From Oleispira sp964022115 (GTDB lineage: Bacteria; Pseudomonadota; Gammaproteobacteria; Pseudomonadales; Oceanobacteraceae): a DNA stretch of 64,000 nucleotides. Below the pieces are notes generated by a model, which saw only the letters and a list, made by a program, of their open reading frames with translations, did not search any database and was not told where the DNA came from. The translations under genes were made by a program, and so were the position numbers. This document shows positions 29,101 to 37,424 of the stretch, piece after piece (positions within the stretch are counted from its first letter, which is position 1; every line of letters starts with the position of its first letter). Where the stretch lies: the NCBI GenBank assembly GCA_964022115.1, contig CAXIBC010000001.1, positions 1 to 64,000 of the forward strand, given 5' to 3'.

Positions 29101-29982
29101 GCCAATGAAATTGACTTAGTTGCCTTTGCCGAATCGGCTTGTTTATCCGCGAAAGAAAAAGGGGGTAGTCGTGTTTATCGCTATGTTGAGAATGATCATG
29201 CTCGCATCAAGCGCGATGAGTTTATGTCTTGGGCTAATAAACTTAATCAAGCCTTAGAAAGCAATAAGTTACATCTCTTATGCCAACCTGTGACGGCTAT
29301 TCAAGAATCTGAAGCTGCACAACGTCAATATGAAGTCATTCTCAGCATCGAAGATGAGAATGGTACTCAGATCCCCCCCTTAGAGTTCTTGCAAACCGCA
29401 GAACACTATAGCCGCATGTACCTGGTTGACCGCTGGACGCTAGAGCAAATAATCAAATGGATCAGTAATAATAGACAAGAAGTCGATAACATCGACTGCT
29501 TTATGCTGAAGTTATCAGGTTACTCGATGAATGATGATTCACTTTTATCCTTTATCTTTGAGCAAGCCAGGGAGCATGATATTCCGGTGGAGAAGTTGTG
29601 CTTTGAATTGAACGAAACTTCAGCGATCCAAAATATTGATGATGCAGCCGACTTTATGCATGAAATGCGCAGCCTTGGCTGTGAATTTACCTTATCAGAT
29701 TTTGGTACCGGCCAATCGTCATTTGAATACCTCAAGCAATTGCCGGTAAATTACGTCAAGATTGATCACTCCTTCATTGACGAGCTTGTCACTAGCTCCG
29801 CAGACTATGCGATGGTGAAATCTATTCATGAGATTGCGCATTTTATGGCGAAAAAAACCATAGCTGAACAGGTAAACGATACCGATACCCTGGATATTTT
29901 ACGCAGCATTGGTATTGATTTCGCGCTAGGTGGGGAGCTGCAGCAAGCCATTCCTTTAGACCAGCTCGCCAAGCTCAACTGA
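26191..29982 (+). CDS. PilZ protein with degenerate GGDEF and EAL domains
   Basis: This is a 1263-aa soluble protein. A PilZ domain (residues 1 to about 95, with RFESHVEANL and DFSHDGLRVYW) is followed by a long helical region to about residue 830 that resembles the DUF1631 group. A GGDEF-like domain (about 838-1000) has MGSNEL in place of GGDEF. An EAL-like domain (about 1025-1260) has EVI for EAL, Lys in place of the metal-binding Asn, and SDFGTG for DDFGTG. Both enzyme centres are therefore probably dead and the protein is likely a c-di-GMP receptor or scaffold. The start at 26191 is chosen for its AGGAAA site over an upstream TTG. Confidence 0.83.
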   Translation: MDKREHLRFESHVEANLITLDGASHPCHVADFSHDGLRVYWPEEDELSLNIKDILQLSINLDEDPLKIPVECLYHENNNASFKLNQPNGELFLKLQSINQNNRNHGILSDKKRAQYKELFAEKVKECSQNIIKQWHSDLLETLFHQANQVHNNTEQQNLFSAEKKIQENKTPIQQRFLSHLAEQLNCWLENKPGISLDKEQRSNDEQNLSLVQPEDFEDWLLAKVTSTHLQSKLNHESFEVRQILDMISEAKPEHCFNPLGANIITEAFRLAIEPLALENTVRQMAFDTFEQVTAPQLQAVYQWLIKKIDVPLAFRNRRRPNHSGEDSITNPSNDHNDKPEPQVLPGGQPANPSSYPQTPANDSTASNMEAGYVAPSTTGSMNEFRQHQAEAQQAYSNIKSLLAMRYQRIESGITNAAIGAEVPQPSTPVADHQQVQMALQQLWKKSDTQSGRVRQDLEQALASQEISLSAENREAIDTLEHVTQNLLSNEHISDFVKPFISELEQPLSMMMLSDPSMMFNPEHPGRVALNSLTKLGRMTTTGQEKVSEKLKNMLHGIDTSSSPEELEKQFQGLQSGVDIMLAEAERRAKMNADRVAQAAAGEYKVEQAREKISRLVSKDTSGRTLPAIVMEWLEQGWKPLLSLIYLREGVESKRFRGAVKLYRQVLSIFQPKNSGRSELLERFVPLIKLMRHELDQLNGPQPDHIRWYDELEISAQQHLETGEIQQVIEVPIEIEEEKPNLQGKGVRRALNLQVGDWLLLTEQDQNISVVWMAEDGSKFACVNHSGMKVVDFTLEDLAAALDDGSVKRLYEQEESAVDQSLDALVQQIYNDLSAQANTDSLTQIPTRSHFLRHLKEEAAKCHRSNLTHTLCMIDIDQFKLINSEYGVAGGDDCLKALAAVLVKFCGNPINCARMGSNELAILFQHADLAKGEAMARELKQKLEQLEITSGDNTFRIHLSMGVAELNYQIANEIDLVAFAESACLSAKEKGGSRVYRYVENDHARIKRDEFMSWANKLNQALESNKLHLLCQPVTAIQESEAAQRQYEVILSIEDENGTQIPPLEFLQTAEHYSRMYLVDRWTLEQIIKWISNNRQEVDNIDCFMLKLSGYSMNDDSLLSFIFEQAREHDIPVEKLCFELNETSAIQNIDDAADFMHEMRSLGCEFTLSDFGTGQSSFEYLKQLPVNYVKIDHSFIDELVTSSADYAMVKSIHEIAHFMAKKTIAEQVNDTDTLDILRSIGIDFALGGELQQAIPLDQLAKLN

Positions 29983-30108
29983 GTAATGGCAATAGAAATG
30001 CTATACACAGATGAGTAAACATGAAAAATACTGTCGTAAAATAGAGTAGTTAAAAAGTAAAGCTAATCAGGGTACAATTCGGCTTCATTTTTTTATCAAA
30101 GCAGTGTT

Positions 30109-30939
30109 ATGACCCGTATATTGATAATTATTACTATTTTAGCGCTACAAGCTTGCTCCATAGGTAACCTACCTAAAAACCTATCTCGTTCCATGATGAA
30201 TCAAGAAGACCCTGAACTGGTTAGAACAGCAGCCCCAGCGTACCTGTTGATGTTAGATGCCTTAGTTGCCACCTATCCCGACGATGAAACCTTCTTAATT
30301 CCTGCGGCTAAACTCTACGGAGCTTACGCCGGAGTATTTTCCAATGATCAAGCTCAAACTCAGCGCATGGCAACGCGCGCCAAGATATATGCTCAGCATG
30401 CCTTGTGCGAAAATGAAGAAGACCTCTGCCTAGCGCTGGATCAGCAAGTAGATGACATTGTCTTGGAGCTAGAAGATCTTGATGAGGATGAGCTCAACTT
30501 GGTTTATACCTTCGCTTCTTCTTGGGCCAGCTGGATTCAAGCCCATAGCAGCAATTGGGATGCTGTCGCGCAATTGCCTAAGGTGAAAACCCTATTTAAC
30601 TGGGTATTAAGCTACGATGCGGATTATGATAATGGCACTGCTCAAGTCTATATGGGCGTTTTGGAATCTCAACTTCCACCCTCATTAGGTGGCCGCCCAG
30701 ACCTTGCCAAAATGCATTTCGAAAATGCGATCGCAGCGTCCAATGGTCGCCACTTAATGGCTAAGGTTTTATACGCTCAACAATATGCCCGTTTATTATT
30801 TGAACAAGAATTACACGATCGATTATTAACCGAAGTCCTAACAGCAAATCCCATTGCTGAAGGCTTAACCTTAATCAATCAACTCGCCAAACAACAAGCC
30901 GAAGTATTATTAGCAGAATCTGCTGAATATTTTGAATAA
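30109..30939 (+). CDS. tatT: TRAP-associated lipoprotein TatT
   Basis: This 276-aa lipoprotein has a signal peptide with lipobox LALQAC (Cys16). It contains TPR-like helical pairs, including LLMLDALVATYPDDE and AAKLYGAYAGVF, typical of the TatT family described from Treponema pallidum (Tp0956). TatT forms a trimer that captures substrate with the TRAP binding protein. It starts the four-gene operon tatT-tatP-dctQ-dctM. Confidence 0.83.
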   Translation: MTRILIIITILALQACSIGNLPKNLSRSMMNQEDPELVRTAAPAYLLMLDALVATYPDDETFLIPAAKLYGAYAGVFSNDQAQTQRMATRAKIYAQHALCENEEDLCLALDQQVDDIVLELEDLDEDELNLVYTFASSWASWIQAHSSNWDAVAQLPKVKTLFNWVLSYDADYDNGTAQVYMGVLESQLPPSLGGRPDLAKMHFENAIAASNGRHLMAKVLYAQQYARLLFEQELHDRLLTEVLTANPIAEGLTLINQLAKQQAEVLLAESAEYFE

Positions 30940-30966
30940 GACTGATTATATCTTGAGACTAACCCT

Positions 30967-31974
30967 ATGAATCTCTTTAAAACCTTCCTTGTATCCAGCC
31001 TGATCGCTTTTGCTAGTAGCCAAACTATGGCTGCTACCTTAAAGATCGCCACCGTTGTCCCTAACGGCAGCAGCTGGATGAATGAAATGAAAGCCGCGGC
31101 TAAAGAAGTAAAGAAAAAGACCGATGGCCGAGTCAAAATCAAATACTACCCAGGTGGCGTAATGGGTAGTGATAAAACGGTTTTACGTAAAATGCGCTCT
31201 GGCCAGCTACACGGTGGTGCTATTTCGGCCGGTGCTCTGGCGCACATTTATAACGGTGTGCAGCTATATAGCCTGCCTTTCACTTTTAATAACTTGGCAG
31301 AAGTTCGCCACGTACGCAAAACCTTTGACCCTATTATCTCTCAAGGCCTAGCCGATAATGGCTTCCAACTACTGGGCCTATCCGAAGGTGGCTTCGCGTA
31401 TCTAATGTCGAATAAAGCACTCACTCAAGCAGCCGATATTCAAGGGCAAAAGGTTTGGGTCCCTGAGGGGGATTTAATCGGTAATGAAATTTTTACCGTT
31501 GCTGGCATCAACCCTATTGCCTCGCCAATTTCTAATGTCTATACCGGTTTACAAACCGGCCTATTAGATACGGTTACCATTAACCCTTCTGGCGCGATTG
31601 CTTTGCAATGGCATACTAAGATTCAACACATGGCTGATGAGCCTCTGTTATTAATTATTGGCATGCTAGTTGTTGATCAACAAGCCTTCAAAAAAATCAG
31701 TCCTGAAGACCAAGTGATTGTTAAGCAAACCGTCGCTGCAGCCTTTAAACGTTTAGATGCGATTAACGAGCAAGGTGATATTGGCGCTCGTGCTGCACTG
31801 CAGAAAAATGGTATTCAATTCGATACACCATCGGGCACAGAGTGGCGTGAAATTGCCAAGCAAGCACTTAGCAACCTAACCAAGGTGAATGCTTACCCAG
31901 CTCAGGAATATCAGCAGATGCAGCAGCTATTAAAAGAGTATCGTAATAGTCAGCAGCACACAGCTACGCCATAA
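30967..31974 (+). CDS. TRAP transporter substrate-binding protein (DctP/TatP type)
   Basis: This DctP-family periplasmic binding protein of 335 aa has a signal peptide MNLFKTFLVSSLIAFASSQTMA in part, then LKIATVVPNGSSWM and YPGGVMGSDKTVLRKMRSGQLHGG. It lies 27 bp after tatT and before the two membrane subunits, so it is the ligand receptor of a TatT-type TRAP transporter. The usual DctP organic-acid arginine is not obvious to me, in keeping with TatP-type proteins that may bind more hydrophobic ligands. The substrate is unknown. Confidence 0.86.
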   Translation: MNLFKTFLVSSLIAFASSQTMAATLKIATVVPNGSSWMNEMKAAAKEVKKKTDGRVKIKYYPGGVMGSDKTVLRKMRSGQLHGGAISAGALAHIYNGVQLYSLPFTFNNLAEVRHVRKTFDPIISQGLADNGFQLLGLSEGGFAYLMSNKALTQAADIQGQKVWVPEGDLIGNEIFTVAGINPIASPISNVYTGLQTGLLDTVTINPSGAIALQWHTKIQHMADEPLLLIIGMLVVDQQAFKKISPEDQVIVKQTVAAAFKRLDAINEQGDIGARAALQKNGIQFDTPSGTEWREIAKQALSNLTKVNAYPAQEYQQMQQLLKEYRNSQQHTATP

Positions 31975-32020
31975 CAGTACTAAGCCCATACTATTTTTAA
32001 CTGATAATCGCGAATATTTC

Positions 32021-32542
32021 ATGCCTAAAACCAACATCCAGCGCACTCTGCGCTGGTTACATCACTTTGAAGATCTTTTATTAGCCTCGGTATTATCGCT
32101 GATGCTGATATTAGCCATTACCGATATCGCTATGCGCTTAATCACAGGCGGTAGTTTGATTTGGATCCCTCCGGTATTACAAGTGCTGGTTTTATGGTTA
32201 GGTTTATTAGGCGCACTGCTCGCAAGTCGTAGCCAAGAACATATCGCTATTGATGTTATCAGTCGCTTTGTTGGCCCACAGGGAAAGCGAGTATGCGGTA
32301 TTAGCGGCAGCTTATTTGCTAGTCTCGTATGTGCTTTTGTCGCCTTTTATAGTATTCAGTTTATTCAGCAGTCTATCGAGTATGGTGATATTGCGTTTGC
32401 CCAAGTTCCCGCCTGGCCCTTGCAGTTAATTATCCCTTTTACCTTCTCTTTAATGGCAATCCGCTTCTTCTTACATGCTTTAGGCTATTTACGTATTAAC
32501 AACTACCAGCCTAATCCCGCCCTAATAGGAGAGCAGGTATAA
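32021..32542 (+). CDS. TRAP transporter small permease (DctQ type)
   Basis: This 173-aa inner-membrane protein has four predicted helices (near residues 18-38, 47-66, 90-112 and 127-148), typical of DctQ. The WLGLLGALLASRSQEHIAIDV segment is the family's hallmark region. Its stop codon shares one base with the start of the large subunit gene, indicating translational coupling. Confidence 0.88.
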   Translation: MPKTNIQRTLRWLHHFEDLLLASVLSLMLILAITDIAMRLITGGSLIWIPPVLQVLVLWLGLLGALLASRSQEHIAIDVISRFVGPQGKRVCGISGSLFASLVCAFVAFYSIQFIQQSIEYGDIAFAQVPAWPLQLIIPFTFSLMAIRFFLHALGYLRINNYQPNPALIGEQV

Positions 32543-33828
32543 TGGCTATGATAGTTTCTGCAGTCTTTTTATTATTAGCCCTCATGGGCGCCCCACTCTT
32601 TGCCGTTATTGCGGCGAGCGCGTTATGGGGATTTTTCCAGCAAGATATCAACCTTTCAGTGGTCGCCATTGAAATTTATCGCCTAACCGAAATGCCGGTT
32701 TTAACCGCGATTCCGTTATTCACCTTTGCCGGTTATTTATTAGGTGAAAGTAAAGCCCCTCAACGCCTAGTTCGCATTACCGACGCCCTATTAGGCTGGA
32801 TGCCAGGTGGTCTAGCCATTGTCGCCTTGATCGCTTGTGCTCTGTTCACCGCCTTTACTGGCGCATCTGGGGTCACGATCGTAGCCTTAGGCGCCTTGCT
32901 TTATCCGGCCTTAAAAAAGGCAGGTTATAAAACCAACTTCAATCTAGGGTTGATTACCACCTCGGGTAGCCTAGGTTTATTATTTGCACCGTCATTACCC
33001 TTGATTCTTTATGGGGTGGTTGCTCAGCAGTTAGCGCTAGACATTCCCGTCAGCATTGATGATTTATTTTTGGCCGGTATCCTTCCTGGCACCTTGATGT
33101 TAGTCGCTTTATCCATCTACAGTGCGATTCAACCTAGAGACCAAGCTGCCATAGCCGATAAACCTAAGTTTGATGCCCAAGAGGCTTGGGCAGCCATTAA
33201 AGATACCGCTTGGGAAGCGCCTTTACCGTTTATTGTCTTAGGTGGGATTTATGGTGGTTTTATCGCGGTTTCAGAAGCCGCCGCCATTACCGCGTTTTAT
33301 GTACTACTGGTTACTGTGGTTATTCGTGGTGAAATTACATTACGTAAGCTGCCGATCGTCATGCGTGATTCCATGAAGCTAGTGGGTGCCATCATGGTCA
33401 TCTTAGCGGTATCTTTGGCCTCAACTAACTATATGATCGATGCTGAAATACCGACATCAATTTTTGATTTTATTAGCGAACACATCGATAGCCAGCTGAC
33501 CTTTTTATTGCTGCTTTTCTTGTTCTTGCTAGTGCTTGGCATGATGTTAGATATCTTCTCAGCCATTGTTATCATGGTGCCAATCATCTTGCCAATTGCT
33601 ATCGAATTTGGCATTCACCCAGTGCATTTAGGCATTTTATTCTTGGCCAATATGCAGCTAGGGTATTTTACCCCGCCAGTCGGGATGAATCTGTTTATTG
33701 CCAGCTTCCGCTTTCAGCGCCCAGTAACAGAATTATACCGTGCAACAATTCCGTTCTTCTTTATCTTGCTAGCCACGGTATTATTAATTACTTATGTCCC
33801 TTGGTTGAGCCTAGTCTTTATTAACTAG
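32542..33828 (+). CDS. TRAP transporter large permease (DctM type)
   Basis: This 428-aa protein has about twelve hydrophobic helices and is the Na+-driven transport subunit of the TRAP system. Conserved segments include IPLFTFAGYLLGESKAPQRL, FTAFTGASGVTIVALGALL, and FTPPVGMNLF near the C-terminus. All landmarks of the family are intact. It ends the TRAP operon. Confidence 0.9.
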   Translation: MAMIVSAVFLLLALMGAPLFAVIAASALWGFFQQDINLSVVAIEIYRLTEMPVLTAIPLFTFAGYLLGESKAPQRLVRITDALLGWMPGGLAIVALIACALFTAFTGASGVTIVALGALLYPALKKAGYKTNFNLGLITTSGSLGLLFAPSLPLILYGVVAQQLALDIPVSIDDLFLAGILPGTLMLVALSIYSAIQPRDQAAIADKPKFDAQEAWAAIKDTAWEAPLPFIVLGGIYGGFIAVSEAAAITAFYVLLVTVVIRGEITLRKLPIVMRDSMKLVGAIMVILAVSLASTNYMIDAEIPTSIFDFISEHIDSQLTFLLLLFLFLLVLGMMLDIFSAIVIMVPIILPIAIEFGIHPVHLGILFLANMQLGYFTPPVGMNLFIASFRFQRPVTELYRATIPFFFILLATVLLITYVPWLSLVFIN

Positions 33829-33867
33829 CTCACCCTTGGTATCTCTACGCCTTATTAAAATCTTTGG

Positions 33868-34482
33868 ATGATACGGCCCATTTCTATGCCTAAGCGACCA
33901 ACCTGCCAACAGTGTGAACGCCCGCTGAAAACCTGCTTATGTGATGTTATGGTCCAGCTTAACTGCGAGTATCATCTCGTTATTTTACAAGATCCAAAAG
34001 AAGCCAAGCATGCGTTATCTTCAGCACCACTTTTAGCCAAGTCCATCAAGCAATCAACACTGGTTGTCGGTGAAGTATTTGATCCGTTAGTGCTATTAGG
34101 GGAAGGGTGGCAAAATAATAGCCTATTAATTTTCCCTAACGATAATAGCCTGTCTCAGCAACAAGTTCATGAGCATCAAATTAAATACCTGATTCTATTA
34201 GACGGAACCTGGCGTAAGGTCGCGCGTATGATGCACCTGAACCCTTGGCTTTCGACACTGCCCTGTTTTGCCATCGACAGTGCAAATGCCAGCCAATACC
34301 TGATTCGTAAGTCGCCACGGGTAGACGGTTTATCAACCATCGAAGCCGCCGTCATGGTACTTAATAACTTGCAGCCGGAAAAAGAATTCAGCCCGATTTT
34401 AGCCGCCTTTCATAAAATGATCGATTTTCAAATCCAAGCGATGGGTTCAGCTACCTTCGAAAGAAATTACCCCAAAGATTAG
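33868..34482 (+). CDS. tapT: DTW-domain tRNA-uridine aminocarboxypropyltransferase
   Basis: This 204-aa protein of the DTW/YfiP family adds the acp group to uridine in tRNA using S-adenosylmethionine. A Cys cluster (CQQCERPLKTCLC near residues 14-26) is followed by the signature LLDGTWRKVARMMHLNP, with conserved downstream TIEAA. Two starts, 33868 and 33886, are plausible and neither has a strong ribosome-binding site. It sits between the TRAP operon and a spermidine-synthase-like gene on the same strand. Confidence 0.82.
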   Translation: MIRPISMPKRPTCQQCERPLKTCLCDVMVQLNCEYHLVILQDPKEAKHALSSAPLLAKSIKQSTLVVGEVFDPLVLLGEGWQNNSLLIFPNDNSLSQQQVHEHQIKYLILLDGTWRKVARMMHLNPWLSTLPCFAIDSANASQYLIRKSPRVDGLSTIEAAVMVLNNLQPEKEFSPILAAFHKMIDFQIQAMGSATFERNYPKD

Positions 34483-34556
34483 CCATAGGCCTCTATTAGC
34501 GCTCTTGATAGGCGATCACAATTGGCTAACTTGATTGAAGATGCTAGTCTGCGCGG

Positions 34557-35297
34557 ATGAAGGAATCTGCCCACGAAATACACAGAAGTTATGATGAGTT
34601 TGGCCCTATCCAAGTATTGGATGATGGCCATAAACGCTATCTGGCTTTTGGTAGCGATGACGAACAAAGCTGTCAGCTTATTCGTCAGCCACACCTATTA
34701 CAGCATGAATATACCCGCGCTATATTATTAGCCTTATTAATGGTCGATCCTAAGCACATTAGCGTGATCGGTATTGGTGGGGGTTGTTTATTAACTACGC
34801 TGCATCATGTATTACCCGACTGTCTGCTACAAGGGGTTGAACTGAGGCGTGAAGTCGCTCGCCTAGCGCATAAGTATTTCCAATTACCCAAGCATGCGGG
34901 GATTAAATTGCACATAGGAGACGGCTTTCATTATTTACAAGCCAGTGATCAAATGAGCGATATTATTATCGCCGATATGTATCTTGCCGATGGCATAGAT
35001 CAGCAGCAGCTCTCCAGCCAGTTTATCGCCACTTGCCATAATCGCCTTAACCAGGGTGGTTGGCTAGTGCTTAATTATTGGCTCGACCATAAGCTGGAGG
35101 ACCATCTAGCCAATACCCTGCATGATCATTTTGATCAAATTTACATGTGTGATAGTGGCGGCGGAAACTGGGTCATTTTTGCTGGCAAGGTAAATATTCA
35201 CCAGCCACTGATCAATACAGACAAGCTCAATGCGATTTCAACGGCGGCTGGGTTTTCATTAAATCATTATCTCAAGCGCTTAATCGTATTGGCTTAA
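34557..35297 (+). CDS. spermidine synthase-like protein
   Basis: This 246-aa Rossmann-fold protein has the SAM/decarboxylated-SAM-binding motif VIGIGGGCLLTTLHHVLP, an acidic GVELRREV strand end, and GDGFHYLQ followed by DIIIADMYLADG. These fit the aminopropyltransferase/spermidine synthase superfamily. Many such short proteins are of unknown substrate and may be methyltransferases. It has no polyamine pathway neighbour, although a PotD-like polyamine-type sensor lies at 41.1 kb. Confidence 0.72.
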   Translation: MKESAHEIHRSYDEFGPIQVLDDGHKRYLAFGSDDEQSCQLIRQPHLLQHEYTRAILLALLMVDPKHISVIGIGGGCLLTTLHHVLPDCLLQGVELRREVARLAHKYFQLPKHAGIKLHIGDGFHYLQASDQMSDIIIADMYLADGIDQQQLSSQFIATCHNRLNQGGWLVLNYWLDHKLEDHLANTLHDHFDQIYMCDSGGGNWVIFAGKVNIHQPLINTDKLNAISTAAGFSLNHYLKRLIVLA

Positions 35298-35310
35298 CGT
35301 GAATGCGCGA

Positions 35311-35970
35311 CTAGATAGCTCGCGCACACCAAACAATTTTGCCGGCGATGGGATTTGCTTCTCGGGCCGAGGTAGCAATTGTCCAGTTTTCATATTCTGG
35401 GTTATCACTGACTACCGATAAAATACCTTGTTTATCAAGTAAACGTTTTGCCATTAAGCCATCTTCACTTTGCAATAAATACAGACCTGGCTGGCTCACT
35501 GTTTTTTGCGACATATCCACCAGCACGCGATCACCCTCTTGCAGTGTAGGCAACATACTATCGCCACTGATGGTAACAAATACTAGCTGCTCACTAGAAA
35601 CGTTTAACTGACGCGATAAAAAAGATTTATTAAAGGCAAAATAATCTTCAACATCTTCCGCCACAACTTCAGCTCCCATACCCGCAGAGGCTTGCACATC
35701 AAACATAGGTGCAAAAACCAGTTCACTATTAGTGGGGGTGCCAGCGACTTGGTTACTCTGGTTATGTTCACCGGTTAATAACCAGGTCAAATCGACCTTG
35801 TACTCTTCATATAGCTCTTGTAAATACGCCATAGAAGGGCGACTCATGCCGCGACAAATTTTATAAATATGCGACGCCGATTTACCGGTAATTTCAGCAA
35901 AGTGCTTTTTATTACCTTGGGCTAACTGATCAACAACCAGTTGGAAACGGGACGCGAAAGCGCTAGACAT
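35311..35970 (-). CDS. XRE-family regulator with S24 (LexA-like) C-terminal domain
   Basis: This 219-aa protein combines an N-terminal helix-turn-helix domain (residues about 5-65, with KSASHIYKICRGMSRPS) and a C-terminal S24 domain. The S24 domain has the nucleophile segment ISGDSMLPTLQEGDRVLVD and the general-base Lys in LMAKRLL. It resembles phage CI-type repressors, but no phage genes are around it. The start at 35970 has a GAGAA site; the longer frame from 36027 is less likely. Confidence 0.82.
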   Translation of the reverse strand: MSSAFASRFQLVVDQLAQGNKKHFAEITGKSASHIYKICRGMSRPSMAYLQELYEEYKVDLTWLLTGEHNQSNQVAGTPTNSELVFAPMFDVQASAGMGAEVVAEDVEDYFAFNKSFLSRQLNVSSEQLVFVTISGDSMLPTLQEGDRVLVDMSQKTVSQPGLYLLQSEDGLMAKRLLDKQGILSVVSDNPEYENWTIATSAREANPIAGKIVWCARAI

Positions 35971-36000
35971 AACATTCTCAAAATTAAAATTTAACAAGTA

Positions 36001-36021
36001 AAATACATAACTATCGTATTT
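36001..36021. promoter_or_regulatory. possible operator before the XRE/S24 gene
   Basis: An inverted repeat, AAATAC and GTATTT (36001-36006 and 36016-36021), lies about 30 bp upstream of the regulator start, where an autoregulatory operator would be expected. The repeat is short and AT-rich, so it could be chance. Confidence 0.3.
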
Positions 36022-36045
36022 CGACAAAAAGCCTGAACAAAACCG

Positions 36046-37347
36046 TTAACGGCGTTTATTACGGCTACCAGAGCGATTATTAGCGCCTTTATTAGCACTG
36101 GATTTATTGCCGGTTTTTATACCGTAAGCACGATCTTTTTGGCGCCCTCTCTGCGCACTACGAGAATTTTTTTTATTCTTCGCAATCGGCTTGGTTAAAT
36201 CTGGCTCGTAACCTGGGTACCAAGATTGCGGTACTCTATCATCCAATACGGCTTCAATTTCTTCTAATAGGTACTCTTCACCCATGCACATTAAGGAAAC
36301 CGCTAAACCTTCTAAGCCAGCACGACCGGTACGACCAATACGATGAATATAATCTTCCGCAATATAGGGTAATTCATAATTAATCACATACTGTAACTGC
36401 TGAATATCTAAGCCACGGGCAGCGACATCGGTTGCGACTAAAGCACGTACCTTACCTTCCTTAAACTCTTCTAAAGCACGCTCCCGAGCACCTTGGGATT
36501 TATCCCCATGAATCGATTGGGTTTTAATACCGTCTTTGCACATTTCTTTAGCCAGAGCATCAGCCCCTTGCTTAGTACGGACAAAGATTAAAACCTGCTG
36601 CCAGTTTTTGGAACCTATCATAAAAGAGGTCAGTTCACGTTTTTTATCTTCATCCACCACATAAACCATCTGCTCGACTTTGGCCGCAGTCGTATTACGC
36701 GCATCGACTTCAATCAGCTCTGGGTCTTTAAGGATATTTTTGCTTAAGGTAAAAATTTCTTCATTAAACGTTGCGGAGAATAACATGGTCTGGCGATCAC
36801 TCGGCACGCGTTTCAAAATGCGCTGAATATCGATAATAAAACCCATATCCAACATGCGATCAGCTTCATCAAATACTAGAAATTGCAGTTGCGACAAACT
36901 CACCGCCTGCTTTTGCATTAAGTCCAATAAGCGCCCAGGGGTTGCAACCAGGATATCGACACCTTCAGACAAGGCATCCACCTGTGGGTTAATACTCACC
37001 CCACCATAAGCAATACTAGTGCGTAAGCCGGTTTCATCCGCATATTTAACGAAGCTCTTATAGACTTGTTGCGCCAGCTCTCGAGTGGGAGTCAGTACCA
37101 AAGCACGTAACGGCTGAACTTCGTCAGACGCTAAGGGATGCTGTTCACGCAGGGTTAATAAGCGCTGTAGAATAGGCAAGGCAAAAGCAGCGGTTTTACC
37201 GGTACCGGTTTGCGCTCCTGCCATAATATCTTTACCGGCTAATAGTGCAGGAATCGCCGCTATCTGAATCGGTGTAGGGCTATCATAACCGGCTGTGCTC
37301 AATGCTGATAATAAGCGTGCATCTAGGTTTAACGAAGAGAAAGACAT
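36046..37347 (-). CDS. rhlE: DEAD-box RNA helicase RhlE
   Basis: This 433-aa ATP-dependent RNA helicase has a Q motif (YDSPTPIQ), motif I AQTGTGKT, Ia PTRELAQ, II DEAD in VFDEADRMLDMGF, III SATF, V ARGLDI and VI HRIGRTGRAG. The basic, low-complexity C-terminal tail (about residues 390-433, rich in Lys, Arg, Ser and Asn) is typical of RhlE-type proteins in RNA remodelling and ribosome assembly. The gene follows the lpxL-like gene after a terminator. Confidence 0.9.
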   Translation of the reverse strand: MSFSSLNLDARLLSALSTAGYDSPTPIQIAAIPALLAGKDIMAGAQTGTGKTAAFALPILQRLLTLREQHPLASDEVQPLRALVLTPTRELAQQVYKSFVKYADETGLRTSIAYGGVSINPQVDALSEGVDILVATPGRLLDLMQKQAVSLSQLQFLVFDEADRMLDMGFIIDIQRILKRVPSDRQTMLFSATFNEEIFTLSKNILKDPELIEVDARNTTAAKVEQMVYVVDEDKKRELTSFMIGSKNWQQVLIFVRTKQGADALAKEMCKDGIKTQSIHGDKSQGARERALEEFKEGKVRALVATDVAARGLDIQQLQYVINYELPYIAEDYIHRIGRTGRAGLEGLAVSLMCMGEEYLLEEIEAVLDDRVPQSWYPGYEPDLTKPIAKNKKNSRSAQRGRQKDRAYGIKTGNKSSANKGANNRSGSRNKRR

Positions 37348-37382
37348 AATAGATTACCTTAGCGGCGAACAGCGCTACCAAC

Positions 37383-37406
37383 AAAACCAGCGCCTAAAAG
37401 CGCTGG
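37383..37406 (-). terminator. terminator downstream of the lpxL-like gene
   Basis: On the minus strand CCAGCGC and GCGCTGG (37387-37406 including the 6-nt loop) form a 7-bp GC-rich stem followed by TTTTG. It lies 19 bp after the lpxL-like stop and before the rhlE start. Confidence 0.8.
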
Positions 37407-37424
37407 TAAACCATGTGAAGATGA

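Noticed and set aside
35304..35326. Inverted repeat TGCGCGA/TCGCGCA between the spermidine-synthase-like gene and the XRE/S24 gene.
   Set aside because: No T tract follows on either strand and it overlaps the end of the regulator gene, so I do not call it a terminator.
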